Shown here piece by piece: positions 32,589-42,740 of a stretch of DNA of 64,000 nucleotides. The stretch is from JASLDZ01 sp965199975 (GTDB lineage Bacteria > Pseudomonadota > Alphaproteobacteria > Caulobacterales > Caulobacteraceae), in NCBI GenBank assembly GCA_965199975.1, contig OZ241340.1, forward strand, positions 682,001 to 746,000. The letters run 5' to 3'. The position numbers and the translations under genes are program-made. The notes below the pieces were generated by a model, which was given only the letters and a program-made list of their open reading frames with translations, was not told the DNA's origin and made no database searches. Numbering within the stretch: the stretch's first letter is position 1; every line of letters starts with the position of its first letter.

Positions 32589-33788
32589 TCAGCCGGCGCG
32601 CTGCAGCGCCTCGACGCCGGGGAGCGGCTTGCCCTCCATCCACTCGAGGAACGCCCCGCCGGCGGTGGAGACGAAGGTGAAGTCACCCGCCACGCCCGCG
32701 TGGTTGAGCGCCGCCACCGTGTCGCCGCCGCCCGCCACCGCCACCAGGCGACCGGCCCGGCAGCGCTCGGCCGCATGGCGCGCGGCCGCCGTGGTGGCCG
32801 CATCGAAGGGCGCGACCTCGAACACGCCGAGCGGGCCGTTCCAGACCAGGGTGGCGCTGGCGCCCATCGCCGAGCACAGCCGCTGCACGGTCTGGGGCCC
32901 AGCGTCGAAGATCTTCTCGCCCGCGCCCACCGCGTCCAGTCCCCGCACGGCCGCGCCTGCGCCTTCGTCCAGGGCCGTGGCGCACACCACGTCCATGGGG
33001 AGCAGGAGCACGCAGCCGGCCTCGTCGGCGGCCTGCATGATCTCGCGGGCCGTGGGGAGCAGGTCGGGCTCGAACAGGCTGTCGCCCACGTCGTGGCCCT
33101 GGGCGGCCAAAAAGGTGTTGGCCATGCCGCCGCCGATGGCCAACTGGTCGAGCCTGGCCACGAGGTTTTTCAGGAGGTCGATCTTGCTCGACACCTTGGA
33201 GCCGCCGACGATGCCCATCACCGGCCGCTGGGGGGAGCCGAGCGCCGCGTCCAGCGCCTCCAGCTCCTGCGCCATGGCCAGGCCCGCATAGCTCGGCAGT
33301 CGGTGGGTGACGGCTTCGGTGGAGGCGTGGGCGCGGTGCGCGGCGGAGAAGGCGTCGTCGATATAGACGTCGCCCAGCGCGGCCAGGGCGTCGGCGAAGG
33401 CGGGGTCGTTGGCTTCCTCGCCGGCGTGGAAGCGCAGGTTCTCCAGCAGCGCCACGCCGCCGGGCTCCAGCCCTTCGACCACCTCTGCAGTCTCTGGACC
33501 GATGCAGTCTTCGGCGAAGGCGACGGGCTGCTGCAGTAGATCCGACAGCGGCTGCACGATGGGGCGCAGGCTCAAGTCCTCGCGCCGCTCGCCCCTGGGC
33601 CGGCCGAAGTGAGCGATCAGCACCACCTTGGCCCCGGCTTGCGAGAGCGCGCGGATGGTGGGGAGCGCCGCGCGCAGCCGGGTGTCGTCGCCGACCGCGC
33701 CCTTCTCCATGGGCGTGTTGAAGTCCACGCGCACCAGCGCGCGCCGGCCGCGCAGGTCGCCGGCCTGGTCGAAGGTCTGGAAGGGCAT
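32589..33788 (-). CDS. pgk: Phosphoglycerate kinase
   Basis: A 399-residue glycolytic enzyme transferring phosphate between 1,3-bisphosphoglycerate and ADP. It has the usual N-terminal VRVDFNTPM, IAHFGRPRGER, NLRFHAGEE and VGGSKVSSKI, and the C-terminal GGGDTVAAL nucleotide motif. It is codirectional with gap, but a toxin-antitoxin pair separates the two genes. The start lies 11 bp beyond the ancestral end of the toxin frame at 33800. Confidence 0.96.
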   Translation of the reverse strand: MPFQTFDQAGDLRGRRALVRVDFNTPMEKGAVGDDTRLRAALPTIRALSQAGAKVVLIAHFGRPRGERREDLSLRPIVQPLSDLLQQPVAFAEDCIGPETAEVVEGLEPGGVALLENLRFHAGEEANDPAFADALAALGDVYIDDAFSAAHRAHASTEAVTHRLPSYAGLAMAQELEALDAALGSPQRPVMGIVGGSKVSSKIDLLKNLVARLDQLAIGGGMANTFLAAQGHDVGDSLFEPDLLPTAREIMQAADEAGCVLLLPMDVVCATALDEGAGAAVRGLDAVGAGEKIFDAGPQTVQRLCSAMGASATLVWNGPLGVFEVAPFDAATTAAARHAAERCRAGRLVAVAGGGDTVAALNHAGVAGDFTFVSTAGGAFLEWMEGKPLPGVEALQRAG

Positions 33789-33799
33789 GGGGCCTCCGC

Positions 33800-34069
33800 T
33801 CAGCGCCGTCGCGCGCCGTGGATGATGCGTTCGATGCTGACCGCGTCCGACAGCACGCGCTAGACGATCACGTAGGGCCAGACGATGGTGAGTTCGCGCG
33901 TGTCGGGGCGGCGCCCTACACGCACCCTGAGCGGAAGATCGGACAGCCGCGCGCAGGCCGCGTCGATCTCCTGCAGCGTGCGGACTGCGGCCGAGGGGTT
34001 GGTCTCGCTGATGTGGTTGAAGATGCCTTGGAGGTCTGTTCCCGCTCGTTCGGTGTAGGCTATTTGCAT
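33800..34069 (-). pseudogene. ParE/RelE-type toxin with an internal stop codon
   Basis: The intact part (34069 to 33860) codes 69 residues of a ParE/RelE-family toxin with AGTDLQGIFNHISE, RLSDLPLRVRVGRR and a TIVWPYVIV strand. The frame then meets TAG at 33862-33860. Reading through it continues 19 codons to a TGA at 33800 with the sequence RVLSDAVSIERIIHGARRR, the normal C-terminus of ParE toxins (Tyr-Arg-Val...IIHGARR). A single base change of the expected Tyr codon would explain it. The last strand and basic tail are lost, so the toxin is probably inactive. It overlaps the antitoxin gene by 10 bp. Confidence 0.85.
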
Positions 34070-34284
34070 CTGGGGCGCGGCAGGGTGCTGCTTGTGCCGA
34101 ACGACCGCATCCAGGCGGTCACCTCCTCCCCAGGGATCACCCGTCCGGCGTCGGTGTCGGCGATCCCCTCCTCGACGGCGGCGAGGAAGGCCTCCTCCTC
34201 CTCCTGCGTCGCCGGCTCCCAGCGCGGACCCGCGAACGGGAAGGGATCAATGGGGAATTCCGGCTGGTCGTCGGCGGCGATCAT
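34060..34284 (-). CDS. Antitoxin of the ParDE-like pair
   Basis: A 74-residue acidic protein ending GIADTDAGRVIPGEEVTAWMRSF plus a short Pro-rich tail, the C-terminal pattern of antitoxins paired with ParE/RelE toxins. That tail wraps round the toxin. It has no recognisable DNA-binding N-terminus. It is intact while its toxin is broken. The pair lies between gap and pgk, 35 bp after the gap stop, where it may be cotranscribed with them. Confidence 0.8.
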   Translation of the reverse strand: MIAADDQPEFPIDPFPFAGPRWEPATQEEEEAFLAAVEEGIADTDAGRVIPGEEVTAWMRSFGTSSTLPRPRCK

Positions 34285-34319
34285 GGGTGCGAGCCTATCA
34301 CAGCCGCCGCCCGCGGGGG

Positions 34320-35327
34320 TCAGAGGAACTTGGCCATGGCCATCGCCGTGTCGGCCATGCGGGTCGAGAAGCCCCACTCGTTGTCGTACCAGCTGAGCAC
34401 CCGCGCCATGCGCCCGCCCACCACCTGCGTCTGTGCGAGCGCGAAGGTGGAGGATGCGGAGATGTGGTTGAAGTCGGTCGAGACCAGCGGCTCATCGGTG
34501 CAGGCGAACACGCCCTGCATCGGCCCATCGCAGGCCGCCTTCACCGCCGCGTTGATCTCGCCCACCGTCACGTCGCGCCCGGCCTGGATCACGAGGTCCA
34601 CGACCGAGACGTTGGGCGTCGGCACCCGCATGGACGAGCCGTCCAGCTTGCCCTTCAGCTCGGGCAGCACCAGCCCCAGCGCCTTGGCCGCCCCGGTGGA
34701 GGTGGGGATCATGCTCTGCCCGGCGCCACGGGCGCGGTAGAGGTCCTTGTGCATCTGGTCGAGGGAGGGCTGGTCGTTGGTGTAGCTGTGGATGGTGGTC
34801 ATGTAGCCGCTCTCGATGCCGCAAAGGTCGTTGAGCACCTTGGCCACCGGCGCCAGCGCATTGGTTGTGCACGAGCCGTTGGAGACGACGTGGTCGTCGG
34901 CGGTGAGGGTGTCGCTGTTGACCTTGTAGACGATGGTCTTGTCGGCCCCGTCGGCCGGCGCCGAGATCAGCACGCGCGTGGCGCCGGCTGCGAGGTGTGC
35001 GCTCGCCTTCTCCTTGGAGGTGAAGATGCCGGTGCATTCGAAGGCGATGTCGACGCCCAGCTCCTTGTGCGGCAGCTCGGCCGGGTTTCGGATGGCGGTG
35101 GCGCGCATGCGGCCTCGGCCCACGTCGATCCAGTCGTCGCCGGCCGTCACCTCCGCCGGGAAGCGGCCGTGGCTGGAGTCGTAGCGCAGCAGGTGCGCAT
35201 TGGTGGCGACCGGCCCCAGGTCGTTGATCGCCACCACCTCGATGTCATCGCGCCCGTGTTCGACGATGGAGCGCAACACCAGGCGGCCGATGCGGCCGAA
35301 GCCGTTGATGGCGACGCGGACGGGCAT
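34320..35327 (-). CDS. gap: Type I glyceraldehyde-3-phosphate dehydrogenase
   Basis: A 335-residue NAD-dependent dehydrogenase of glycolysis. The N-terminal VAINGFGRIGRLVLR binds NAD. The catalytic cysteine is in SNGSCTTNALAPV, the partner His in TIHSYTNDQ, and the C-terminal SWYDNEWGFSTRM is conserved. Length is normal. It is the upstream gene of a gap-(toxin/antitoxin)-pgk run on the minus strand. Confidence 0.96.
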   Translation of the reverse strand: MPVRVAINGFGRIGRLVLRSIVEHGRDDIEVVAINDLGPVATNAHLLRYDSSHGRFPAEVTAGDDWIDVGRGRMRATAIRNPAELPHKELGVDIAFECTGIFTSKEKASAHLAAGATRVLISAPADGADKTIVYKVNSDTLTADDHVVSNGSCTTNALAPVAKVLNDLCGIESGYMTTIHSYTNDQPSLDQMHKDLYRARGAGQSMIPTSTGAAKALGLVLPELKGKLDGSSMRVPTPNVSVVDLVIQAGRDVTVGEINAAVKAACDGPMQGVFACTDEPLVSTDFNHISASSTFALAQTQVVGGRMARVLSWYDNEWGFSTRMADTAMAMAKFL

Positions 35328-35451
35328 GGGCGCGATGTCTCCAGGGAAGCGTGGGCGTGCCGGATGTCGCGAGCGACCCCCGTCGAGTCAAGCGCATGCG
35401 CTTCCGGCGCACCCGGCGCGGGCGTATGACGGCCGCCGTACCGGAGACGCC

Positions 35452-35718
35452 ATGCCCGACCCCGCCGACAGCCTCGACGCCGCCGCCCGCCGGCTGGACT
35501 CAGCGCTCGCGCGGCTGGAGGGGCGCGTGACCGGGCGACTGGTGGCCGGCGGCGCGCCGCTCACCGGCGCCGACCGGGGCGAGGCCGAGCGCCTCACCGT
35601 CCAGCTCGCGGCCGCCCATGCCCGCGGGCGTGAGCTCGAGGCGGTGGCGGCCGACGCCTCCGCCGCGCTGGGCCGCGCCGCCGCGGAGGTGCGCGCCGCC
35701 CTGGCCGCGGAGGCCTGA
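35452..35718 (+). CDS. Small coiled-coil protein (DUF4164-like)
   Basis: An 88-residue Ala/Glu/Arg-rich protein predicted to be nearly all coiled coil, with heptad-like patterns throughout. It stands directly before zapA (5-bp gap), the slot where alphaproteobacteria often have a DUF4164 protein. It probably acts with ZapA in the division ring, but this is inferred from position only. ATG 35452 follows GGAGACGCC. Confidence 0.75.
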   Translation: MPDPADSLDAAARRLDSALARLEGRVTGRLVAGGAPLTGADRGEAERLTVQLAAAHARGRELEAVAADASAALGRAAAEVRAALAAEA

Positions 35719-35723
35719 GCGCC

Positions 35724-36050
35724 ATGGCCGCCGTCAATGTGCGCGTGAACGGGCGCGACTATGCCGTGGGCTGCGAGGACGGGCAGGAGGCGCACGTGGA
35801 GGCGCTGGCCCGCCAGTTCGACACGCAGGTGCAGGAGGTGGGCGCCGCGGTCGGTGCGGTGGGCGAGGTGCGCCTGTTCCTTATGGCCGCGCTCCTGGGC
35901 GCCGATGAGCTGGCCGACGCCCGCGTGCGCCTGGCCAGCGCCCAGGCCGAGCTGGCGCGGCTGCAGTCGGCCTCGGCCCTGGCCGAGGCGCGCGCCGCCC
36001 GCGCGCTCGACGCCGCCGCCGGGCGCGTCGACAGCCTGCTCGCCGACTGA
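35724..36050 (+). CDS. zapA: Cell division protein ZapA
   Basis: A 108-residue FtsZ-associated protein that crosslinks protofilaments. The N-terminal domain has VNVRVNGRDYAVGCEDGQE and VEALARQFDTQVQEV, and the C-terminal half forms a coiled coil. Length and layout fit ZapA. It is cotranscribed with the preceding coiled-coil gene and possibly the following hypothetical. Confidence 0.9.
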   Translation: MAAVNVRVNGRDYAVGCEDGQEAHVEALARQFDTQVQEVGAAVGAVGEVRLFLMAALLGADELADARVRLASAQAELARLQSASALAEARAARALDAAAGRVDSLLAD

Positions 36051-36060
36051 GCGGGGGCGC

Positions 36061-36603
36061 GTGTCCACCGCCTATCCCGTGGCCCCCACCGCCGAGGCGG
36101 CGCTGCACGCGCCCCTGGGCGAGGCCGCGCGCGAGAGCGAGGCGCGTGGGCTGGCGCAGGGCGAGGTGGCCTTCGCCACCGAACTCGTCGGCCCCGCCTT
36201 CGCCACCCGCGAGGCGGCGCTGGCCGCGCTGGGCAAGGGCGGCGAGGGACTGCCGCCCTGGTGCGCCCTGCGCCCGACCGCGCCGGCCGGGGCCCGGCCG
36301 CGGCGGATCTCTCCCGTGCTCAAGGATGGCGTGCGCTGGCCCGCGCCCGATCCGGGCGCCCCCGCCGCGGTGTGGCGCCTCGCCGTCACCTGGTGGCGCA
36401 GCGGTCCAGCGCCCGAGGGCGGGCCGCTGGGCGCCGCGCGCGCCCTGCGCCGCAGGATTGAGGGCGCGGGCCTGGACGCCGAGGCGCTGCGCCATCTGGC
36501 CGACCAGCCGCTGCGTCCCGCCCGCATCCAGCGCGCGCTCGACATCGGCCTGTTCGAGGCGCCCCGCCCAGAGGCGCCAGGCCTGCTGATGCCCGACGAA
36601 TAG
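36061..36603 (+). CDS. Hypothetical protein downstream of zapA
   Basis: A 180-residue soluble protein starting at GTG 36061 with GCGGGGGC just upstream. It has ATELVGPAFATREAALAAL, WCALRP and VWRLAVTWWRS segments, and no signal peptide or known motif. It follows zapA by 10 bp, suggesting one operon. The slot after zapA often holds 6S RNA and a formyltetrahydrofolate cyclo-ligase in this class, but this protein is not that enzyme. Function unknown. Confidence 0.7.
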   Translation: MSTAYPVAPTAEAALHAPLGEAARESEARGLAQGEVAFATELVGPAFATREAALAALGKGGEGLPPWCALRPTAPAGARPRRISPVLKDGVRWPAPDPGAPAAVWRLAVTWWRSGPAPEGGPLGAARALRRRIEGAGLDAEALRHLADQPLRPARIQRALDIGLFEAPRPEAPGLLMPDE

Positions 36604-36700
36604 GCGCCGGGCGCGCGATCTCTTCCCCCATCCGGGCGGCCGCGCGTGTCCGTCCGGACAGTCCGGTCGGTGCGCCGATCCTCAGCGTGGCCTCGCTTCT

Positions 36701-36750
36701 GCCGGCGACCTCCTCGCCGCACTCCGCTGCCGGACAGTGCGGCGTCCGGC
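36701..36750 (+). ncRNA. Long hairpin in the zapA downstream region; possible structured RNA
   Basis: In the 351-bp gap 36604-36954 there is a perfect 9-bp stem, CGCCGCACT (36715-36723) with AGTGCGGCG (36736-36744). It is flanked by GCCGG (36701-36705) and CCGGC (36746-36750), which can extend it. The locus is where 6S RNA lies in many alphaproteobacteria. I could not match a full 6S architecture, so this is only a structured candidate. Confidence 0.25.
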
Positions 36751-36855
36751 GCGAAGTCTCCTCGCGTTTTGAACGCGACGCTCCCTCCGCTGCCATCTTC
36801 CTCGGACGAATCCGACGGGGCGGAGCGTGCGGCGACATTGAGAACCGCCTATTCT

Positions 36856-36937
36856 AGGTGCGCCGCGGAGCACGGGGGGAGATCGGCGTCGATTTCCCCG
36901 CGTGCGCGGGCGCGCCGCTTCCGGCGCAGGCGCACCT
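36856..36937 (+). promoter_or_regulatory. Nested inverted repeats in the leader of the permease gene
   Basis: AGGTGCGCC (36856-36864) pairs with GGCGCACCT (36929-36937). Inside it GCACG-GGGG-type bases (36869-36878) can pair with CCCCGCGTGC (36897-36906). The structure ends 17 bp before the permease ATG and follows a possible -10 (TATTCT) near 36850. It could be an mRNA leader that controls translation or an operator. No known riboswitch class is recognised. Confidence 0.4.
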
Positions 36938-36954
36938 GCGGCAGGGTGTGCGCC

Positions 36955-38148
36955 ATGACCCTGCAGAGCGTGTGCCTCGCCCTCGTCCACGCCGTGCAGA
37001 TGGCGGCGGCCATGGGCTGGAAGATGCTGTGGGCGTTGATGCTGGGCTTCATGGTCTCGGGCGCCATCCAGGCGGTGGTGAGCCGCGGCGAGATGGCCAA
37101 GCTGTTGCCCGACGACAGCCCCGGGACGCTGGTCAAGGCGTCGCTCGCGGGGGCGGCCTCGTCCTCCTGCTCCTACGCCGCCACCGCCATCGCGCGGGCC
37201 GTCGTGAGGAAGGGGGGCGACTTCACCGCGGCCATGGCCTTCCAGTTCGCCTCCACCAACCTGGTGCTGGAGCTGGGGCTGATCGTGTGGACGCTGCTCG
37301 GCTGGCGCTTCACCCTGGCCCAGTTCGTGGGCGGGGCGCTCATGATCGTGCTCATCGGCGTGATCTTCCGCCTGTTCTTGCCCGACAGCCTGAAGCAGCA
37401 GGCGCAGGAGAGCGCCAACCGCGACGTCCACGGCAAGATGGAAGGCCACGCCGCGATGGACATGGCGGTGGAGGGCCAGGCGCCGGCTTGGCGCAAGCTG
37501 GCTTCGCCCGAGGGCTTCACCGCGCTGAGCCACTTCTTCGTGTCCGATTGGGCCATGCTGTGGGGGGATCTCCTCGTGGGGATCGCGATCTCCGGGGCCA
37601 TCGCCGCGTGGGTTCCCCGCGAGGTTTGGGCGGGGCTGTTCTTCACCAACGACCCGGCGATGGCCAAGCTGGCCGGGCCGCTGGTGGGGCCGATCGTGGC
37701 GGTGTTCACCTTCATCTGCTCGGTGGGCAACATCCCGCTGGCGGCGGTGCTGTGGAATGCAGGGGCGAGTTTCGGCGGGGTGATCGCCTTCATCTTCGCC
37801 GACCTGATCGTGCTGCCGATCCTGGACATCTACCGGCGCTACTACGGCTGGAAGGCCGCGGCCTTTCTGTTCGTCAGCTTCTTCGCGGCCATGGCGGCCT
37901 CGGCCTACGCGGTGGAGGGGGTGTTCGGCCTCCTGCACCTCACGCCCCAGGCCAAGGCGAGCGCCCAGGCGCTGGCCGGGCCGGCGATCGCCTGGGACTA
38001 CACCACCTGGCTGAACCTGATCTTCGCCGTGCCGACGGCCGCGCTGGTGTGGCGCTTCATGAAGACCGGCGGCCCGGCGATGCTCGAGATGATGGAGCAG
38101 CCGGGCGGCGGGGGCGGCGGCCATTGCGGCCACAGCCACGCGCACTGA
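36955..38148 (+). CDS. ArsP/DUF318-family permease with C-terminal Cys/His tail
   Basis: A 397-residue membrane protein with about eight transmembrane helices in two repeats. It has ASSSCSYAATAIARAVV in the first half and FICSVGNIPLAAVLWNAGASFGGV in the second, the paired Cys/Ser motifs of the ArsP-like permease family. The family exports organoarsenicals or other thiol-reactive compounds. The C-terminus ends in a glycine run then HCGHSHAH, a likely metal-binding tail, so a metal or metalloid substrate is plausible. A basic-acidic cytoplasmic loop (about 145-185) joins the halves. No ArsR regulator is adjacent. Stop codons of this gene and the convergent btuF-like gene abut (TGATCA). Confidence 0.82.
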   Translation: MTLQSVCLALVHAVQMAAAMGWKMLWALMLGFMVSGAIQAVVSRGEMAKLLPDDSPGTLVKASLAGAASSSCSYAATAIARAVVRKGGDFTAAMAFQFASTNLVLELGLIVWTLLGWRFTLAQFVGGALMIVLIGVIFRLFLPDSLKQQAQESANRDVHGKMEGHAAMDMAVEGQAPAWRKLASPEGFTALSHFFVSDWAMLWGDLLVGIAISGAIAAWVPREVWAGLFFTNDPAMAKLAGPLVGPIVAVFTFICSVGNIPLAAVLWNAGASFGGVIAFIFADLIVLPILDIYRRYYGWKAAAFLFVSFFAAMAASAYAVEGVFGLLHLTPQAKASAQALAGPAIAWDYTTWLNLIFAVPTAALVWRFMKTGGPAMLEMMEQPGGGGGGHCGHSHAH

Positions 38149-39078
38149 TCAGTCGAGCGCGCGTCGCCAGCGGCCCCGGGGGTCGGCGTCGTGCGCCGGA
38201 TCGTCGATCAGCTCGGCGAGGATCTCGGCCGATTCGACCAGCCGCGGGCCGGGTCGGTTGAAATAGTGGTGGCCGTCGGCGGCGAACACGCGCCGCGCGC
38301 GCACCGCCTTCAGCTCGGCCCAGCCCGGCTGCGCCATGAGCGTCGGCAGCTCGGCCAGCGCCTGGGCGATGCGGTAGCCGCAGGGCATCAGCACGATGAG
38401 GTCCGGGTCGGCGGCGGCCAGGTCGTCCCACGTCATCCAGGGGGAGTGCTGGCCGGTCGCGGCGAACAGGGCCGTGCCGCCGGCGGCCTCGACCAGTTCG
38501 GGGACCCAGTTGCCGGCCGCCATCAGTGGGTCGATCCACTCGATCGAGGCTACGGTCGGGCGTGACCCACGGGCGGCGGCGCGCGCCGCCAGGGCCGTCA
38601 TGCGCGTCTCCAACACCGTGGCGGCGACCTCGCCCGCGGCGGCGGCGCCGATAGCCTCGCCCACACGGCGCACGTCGTTCCAGGCGTCCTGCAGGGTGTC
38701 CGGCGCGAGCGAGACCAGCACGGGCGGCGCGCCGATCCAGCTGTCGAGCGACTCCTGCAGGTCGGCGGGCGTCACCGCGCACACCGCGCACTGCGACTGG
38801 GTGAGGATCACGTCGGGCTTGAGCGCGCGCAGCAGGGGGGCGTCCACCGCGTAGACGCTGAGGCCCTGGCGCACGATCTCCTGAACACGGTCCTCGATCT
38901 GGCGCGAGGTGAGGCCGCGCTCCAGCTTGGTGGAGGTGCAGACCGGCAGGCCCTCCACCCACGGCGGGAAGTCGCACTCGTGCGAGCGGCCGAGCAGCGC
39001 GCCGGGCCCGCAGCCGGCCGCCACGGCGATCTCAGTGGCGCTTGGCAGGAGGGAGACGACGCGCGCGGCGGCGCTCAC
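38149..39078 (-). CDS. Cobalamin-binding (BtuF-like) substrate-binding protein
   Basis: A 309-residue periplasmic-binding-protein fold of the BtuF/FepB family. It opens RVVSLLPSATEIAVAAGCG and contains GRSHECDFPPWV, DVILTQSQCAVCAV, SIEWIDPLMAAGNWVPELVEAAGG and LMPCGYRIAQAL. No signal peptide is visible from GTG 39078, so it may be cytoplasmic or rely on a missed upstream start. Three or more Cys are unusual for a periplasmic protein. It starts with GTGA overlapping the membrane-protein gene and lies close to a cobalamin riboswitch and btuB, which supports a cobalamin role. No BtuC/BtuD genes are in the window. Confidence 0.8.
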   Translation of the reverse strand: MSAAARVVSLLPSATEIAVAAGCGPGALLGRSHECDFPPWVEGLPVCTSTKLERGLTSRQIEDRVQEIVRQGLSVYAVDAPLLRALKPDVILTQSQCAVCAVTPADLQESLDSWIGAPPVLVSLAPDTLQDAWNDVRRVGEAIGAAAAGEVAATVLETRMTALAARAAARGSRPTVASIEWIDPLMAAGNWVPELVEAAGGTALFAATGQHSPWMTWDDLAAADPDLIVLMPCGYRIAQALAELPTLMAQPGWAELKAVRARRVFAADGHHYFNRPGPRLVESAEILAELIDDPAHDADPRGRWRRALD

Positions 39079-39626
39079 GCCAGGCGCAGCGCCGGGCGGG
39101 GTCCGAACATGCGGGGCAGGCCGGTGGTGAGGAGGATGTGCGCCACCGCCAGCGCCGCCAGCCACATCCCGTCGTTCAGGGCGATCTTCTCGACGATGGC
39201 GGGAGAGAAGGTCTCCACTCCGCCGGCCACCAGGGCGAACAGGTAGAGGAACCCCTCATAGGCGACGAAGCCGACCGCAAAGGCGGCCAGCACGCGCAGC
39301 AGCGAGGCGCGGCCGGGCGCGACCACCAGGCTCGCCACGCCGGCGGTCAACAGCGCCGCCGCACCCAGCGCGCCGCCCCAGCCGATGGAGTAGCCGGTGA
39401 CAGGATAGTGCAGCACGCCGTAGCCGATCAGCTGGTTGGCGACCCAGCCCAGCCCCGCCGCGGTCAGCGCCTGGCGGCGCGGCAGGGTGGCGGCGGCCAT
39501 GACGCCCAGCGCCACGAAGGGCGCCATGCAAGCGAACACCCACGAGCCCAGCACGGCGGTGAGCGCCAGCGCCGCGGCCCACATCCACATCGTGCGCGGG
39601 TCGGCCGGGGTGTGTTCCTGCGACAT
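39075..39626 (-). CDS. Small polytopic membrane protein of the cobalamin cluster
   Basis: A 183-residue protein with five or six transmembrane helices. It contains the sequence ANQLIGYGVLHYP and NDGMWLAALAVAHILL. It is coupled to the BtuF-like gene by a 4-bp overlap and faces away from the riboswitch-controlled btuB. It could be a membrane partner in cobalamin or cobalt handling. No ATPase is present. ATG 39626 is preferred; GTG 39629 is adjacent. Confidence 0.7.
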   Translation of the reverse strand: MSQEHTPADPRTMWMWAAALALTAVLGSWVFACMAPFVALGVMAAATLPRRQALTAAGLGWVANQLIGYGVLHYPVTGYSIGWGGALGAAALLTAGVASLVVAPGRASLLRVLAAFAVGFVAYEGFLYLFALVAGGVETFSPAIVEKIALNDGMWLAALAVAHILLTTGLPRMFGPRPALRLA

Positions 39627-39711
39627 CACGCGGGGTCCATCGAATGCGGCGGGCTTGCGGCGCCCGCCCGGTCAGGTCCAAGCATCTAGCCGATCGCGCC
39701 GGCGCCCGCGA

Positions 39712-39910
39712 GGGCTCTACGGGAACATCGGTGAGGCGCCTCTCTCGGGAGGCGCGGAGTCCGAGGCTGTCCCTGCAACTGTGAGCGGCGAGCGCGGCGG
39801 GCCGGTGGCCTCCTCCCGGGGAGGGCTGCAGCCACTGGGGCGCGTTCGCGCGCGCTCTGGGAAGGCGCCCGTCGCGCGATGACCCGCAAGCCAGGAGACC
39901 GGCTGGCGCG
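39712..39910 (+). promoter_or_regulatory. Cobalamin (B12) riboswitch
   Basis: The leader of btuB has the hallmarks of an adenosylcobalamin riboswitch: a 5' stem around ATCGGTG, the CTGTCCCTGCAACTGTGAGCGG core (in two parts at 39767-39789), GCCACTGGG (39831-39839), GGGAAGGC (39859-39866), GATGACCCGC, and the B12 box AGCCAGGAGACC (39889-39900). It should repress the downstream receptor when cobalamin is plentiful. About 200 nt separate it from the btuB ATG and probably hold the expression platform. Confidence 0.92.
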
Positions 39911-40106
39911 TGGTCGCTCCGCCTGGGCCCAGGGAATGGCCCAAGCACGGAACTCCGCTTGAGCGACAAGCGGCGGGAGCCGCTCGGCGTCCCCGCGTGC
40001 GCGATGAGCGTCCGCGCGCAGGGGCCTGTCGCCGTCGCGGCCTCTCGGGCGCGGCGGAGGGTCCCGCCTGTCGCCCCGACGCCTGCGGAGTTCCAAGAGG
40101 ACCGAC

Positions 40107-42026
<1,920 letters not shown>

Positions 42027-42045
42027 CCGTAGGCGCGGCCGGGGT

Positions 42046-42672
42046 TCAGTGCGGAGCCTCGGCCGCACACGCCGCGCAGAACGGCGCGGCGGCCGGCGAG
42101 TAGCCCTGCCCCCGCGTGGCCTGCACCGGCGCCGCGGGGATCGCGTCAGCGCCGCCAGGACCGGGCGGCGCGATCGCGGGCGCGGTCGGGCCGAAGCTCG
42201 GGTCCGCCGCCGCGATCGACGCCCCCATGGGGTTCCCCGCGAACGGCGCAACGGCCGGGGCGTCCACGTTGAAGGCGACGGTGACCGCCGACGGTGTCCT
42301 CCCGGGCTCCGCGACGGTGAACTCCAGCGTCCAGGCGCCGGGGGACGGGAGGTCGCCGCGGAACAGGCGAACGCCCGGTTCCGCCGCTGCCTCAGGCGGT
42401 GGCGGGAGCGGCGTGACGACCCCGAAGGGCGACGTCAGCCGCACGTTCGAGACGCGGGCGTCGAACGCCGGGGTCAGGTCGCGCGCATCCAGTATGCGCA
42501 CGGGCAGGGTCGCGCCGAGGCCCGCCGTGGGTTCGGCGCCGGCGAGCACGGTCTGATAGGCCGGAAGCGTGGCCGCGCGGATCTGGGCCGTAGCAGCGCC
42601 GGCGCTGGCGAGGCCGCAGGCCACCGCCAGCATGGCGGCCCGGCGGGCGAGTCGGCGAACGGCGCGGCGCAT
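42046..42672 (-). CDS. Exported hypothetical protein
   Basis: A 208-residue protein with a twin-arginine-rich start and signal peptide (hydrophobic core near 12-26, cleavage ATAQI). The mature part has an Ig-like beta domain (ILDARDLTPAFDARVSNVRL, GAWTLEFTV), then a Pro/Ala-rich tail ending with CAACA. The N-terminal domain resembles copper/silver accessory or YtkA-like beta sandwiches, though not enough to assign. It converges on btuB with a 19-bp gap. Confidence 0.6.
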   Translation of the reverse strand: MRRAVRRLARRAAMLAVACGLASAGAATAQIRAATLPAYQTVLAGAEPTAGLGATLPVRILDARDLTPAFDARVSNVRLTSPFGVVTPLPPPPEAAAEPGVRLFRGDLPSPGAWTLEFTVAEPGRTPSAVTVAFNVDAPAVAPFAGNPMGASIAAADPSFGPTAPAIAPPGPGGADAIPAAPVQATRGQGYSPAAAPFCAACAAEAPH

Positions 42673-42740
42673 GGCGCGAGGCTAGCACCCTTCCGCCGCC
42701 GCGTGGCGCTCGCCCGCGCCGCGCGATAGACATCGCCTCC

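Noticed and set aside
36604..36850. 6S RNA gene downstream of zapA
   Set aside because: Position fits, but I could not match the central bubble and closing stems, so only a low-confidence structured feature is listed.
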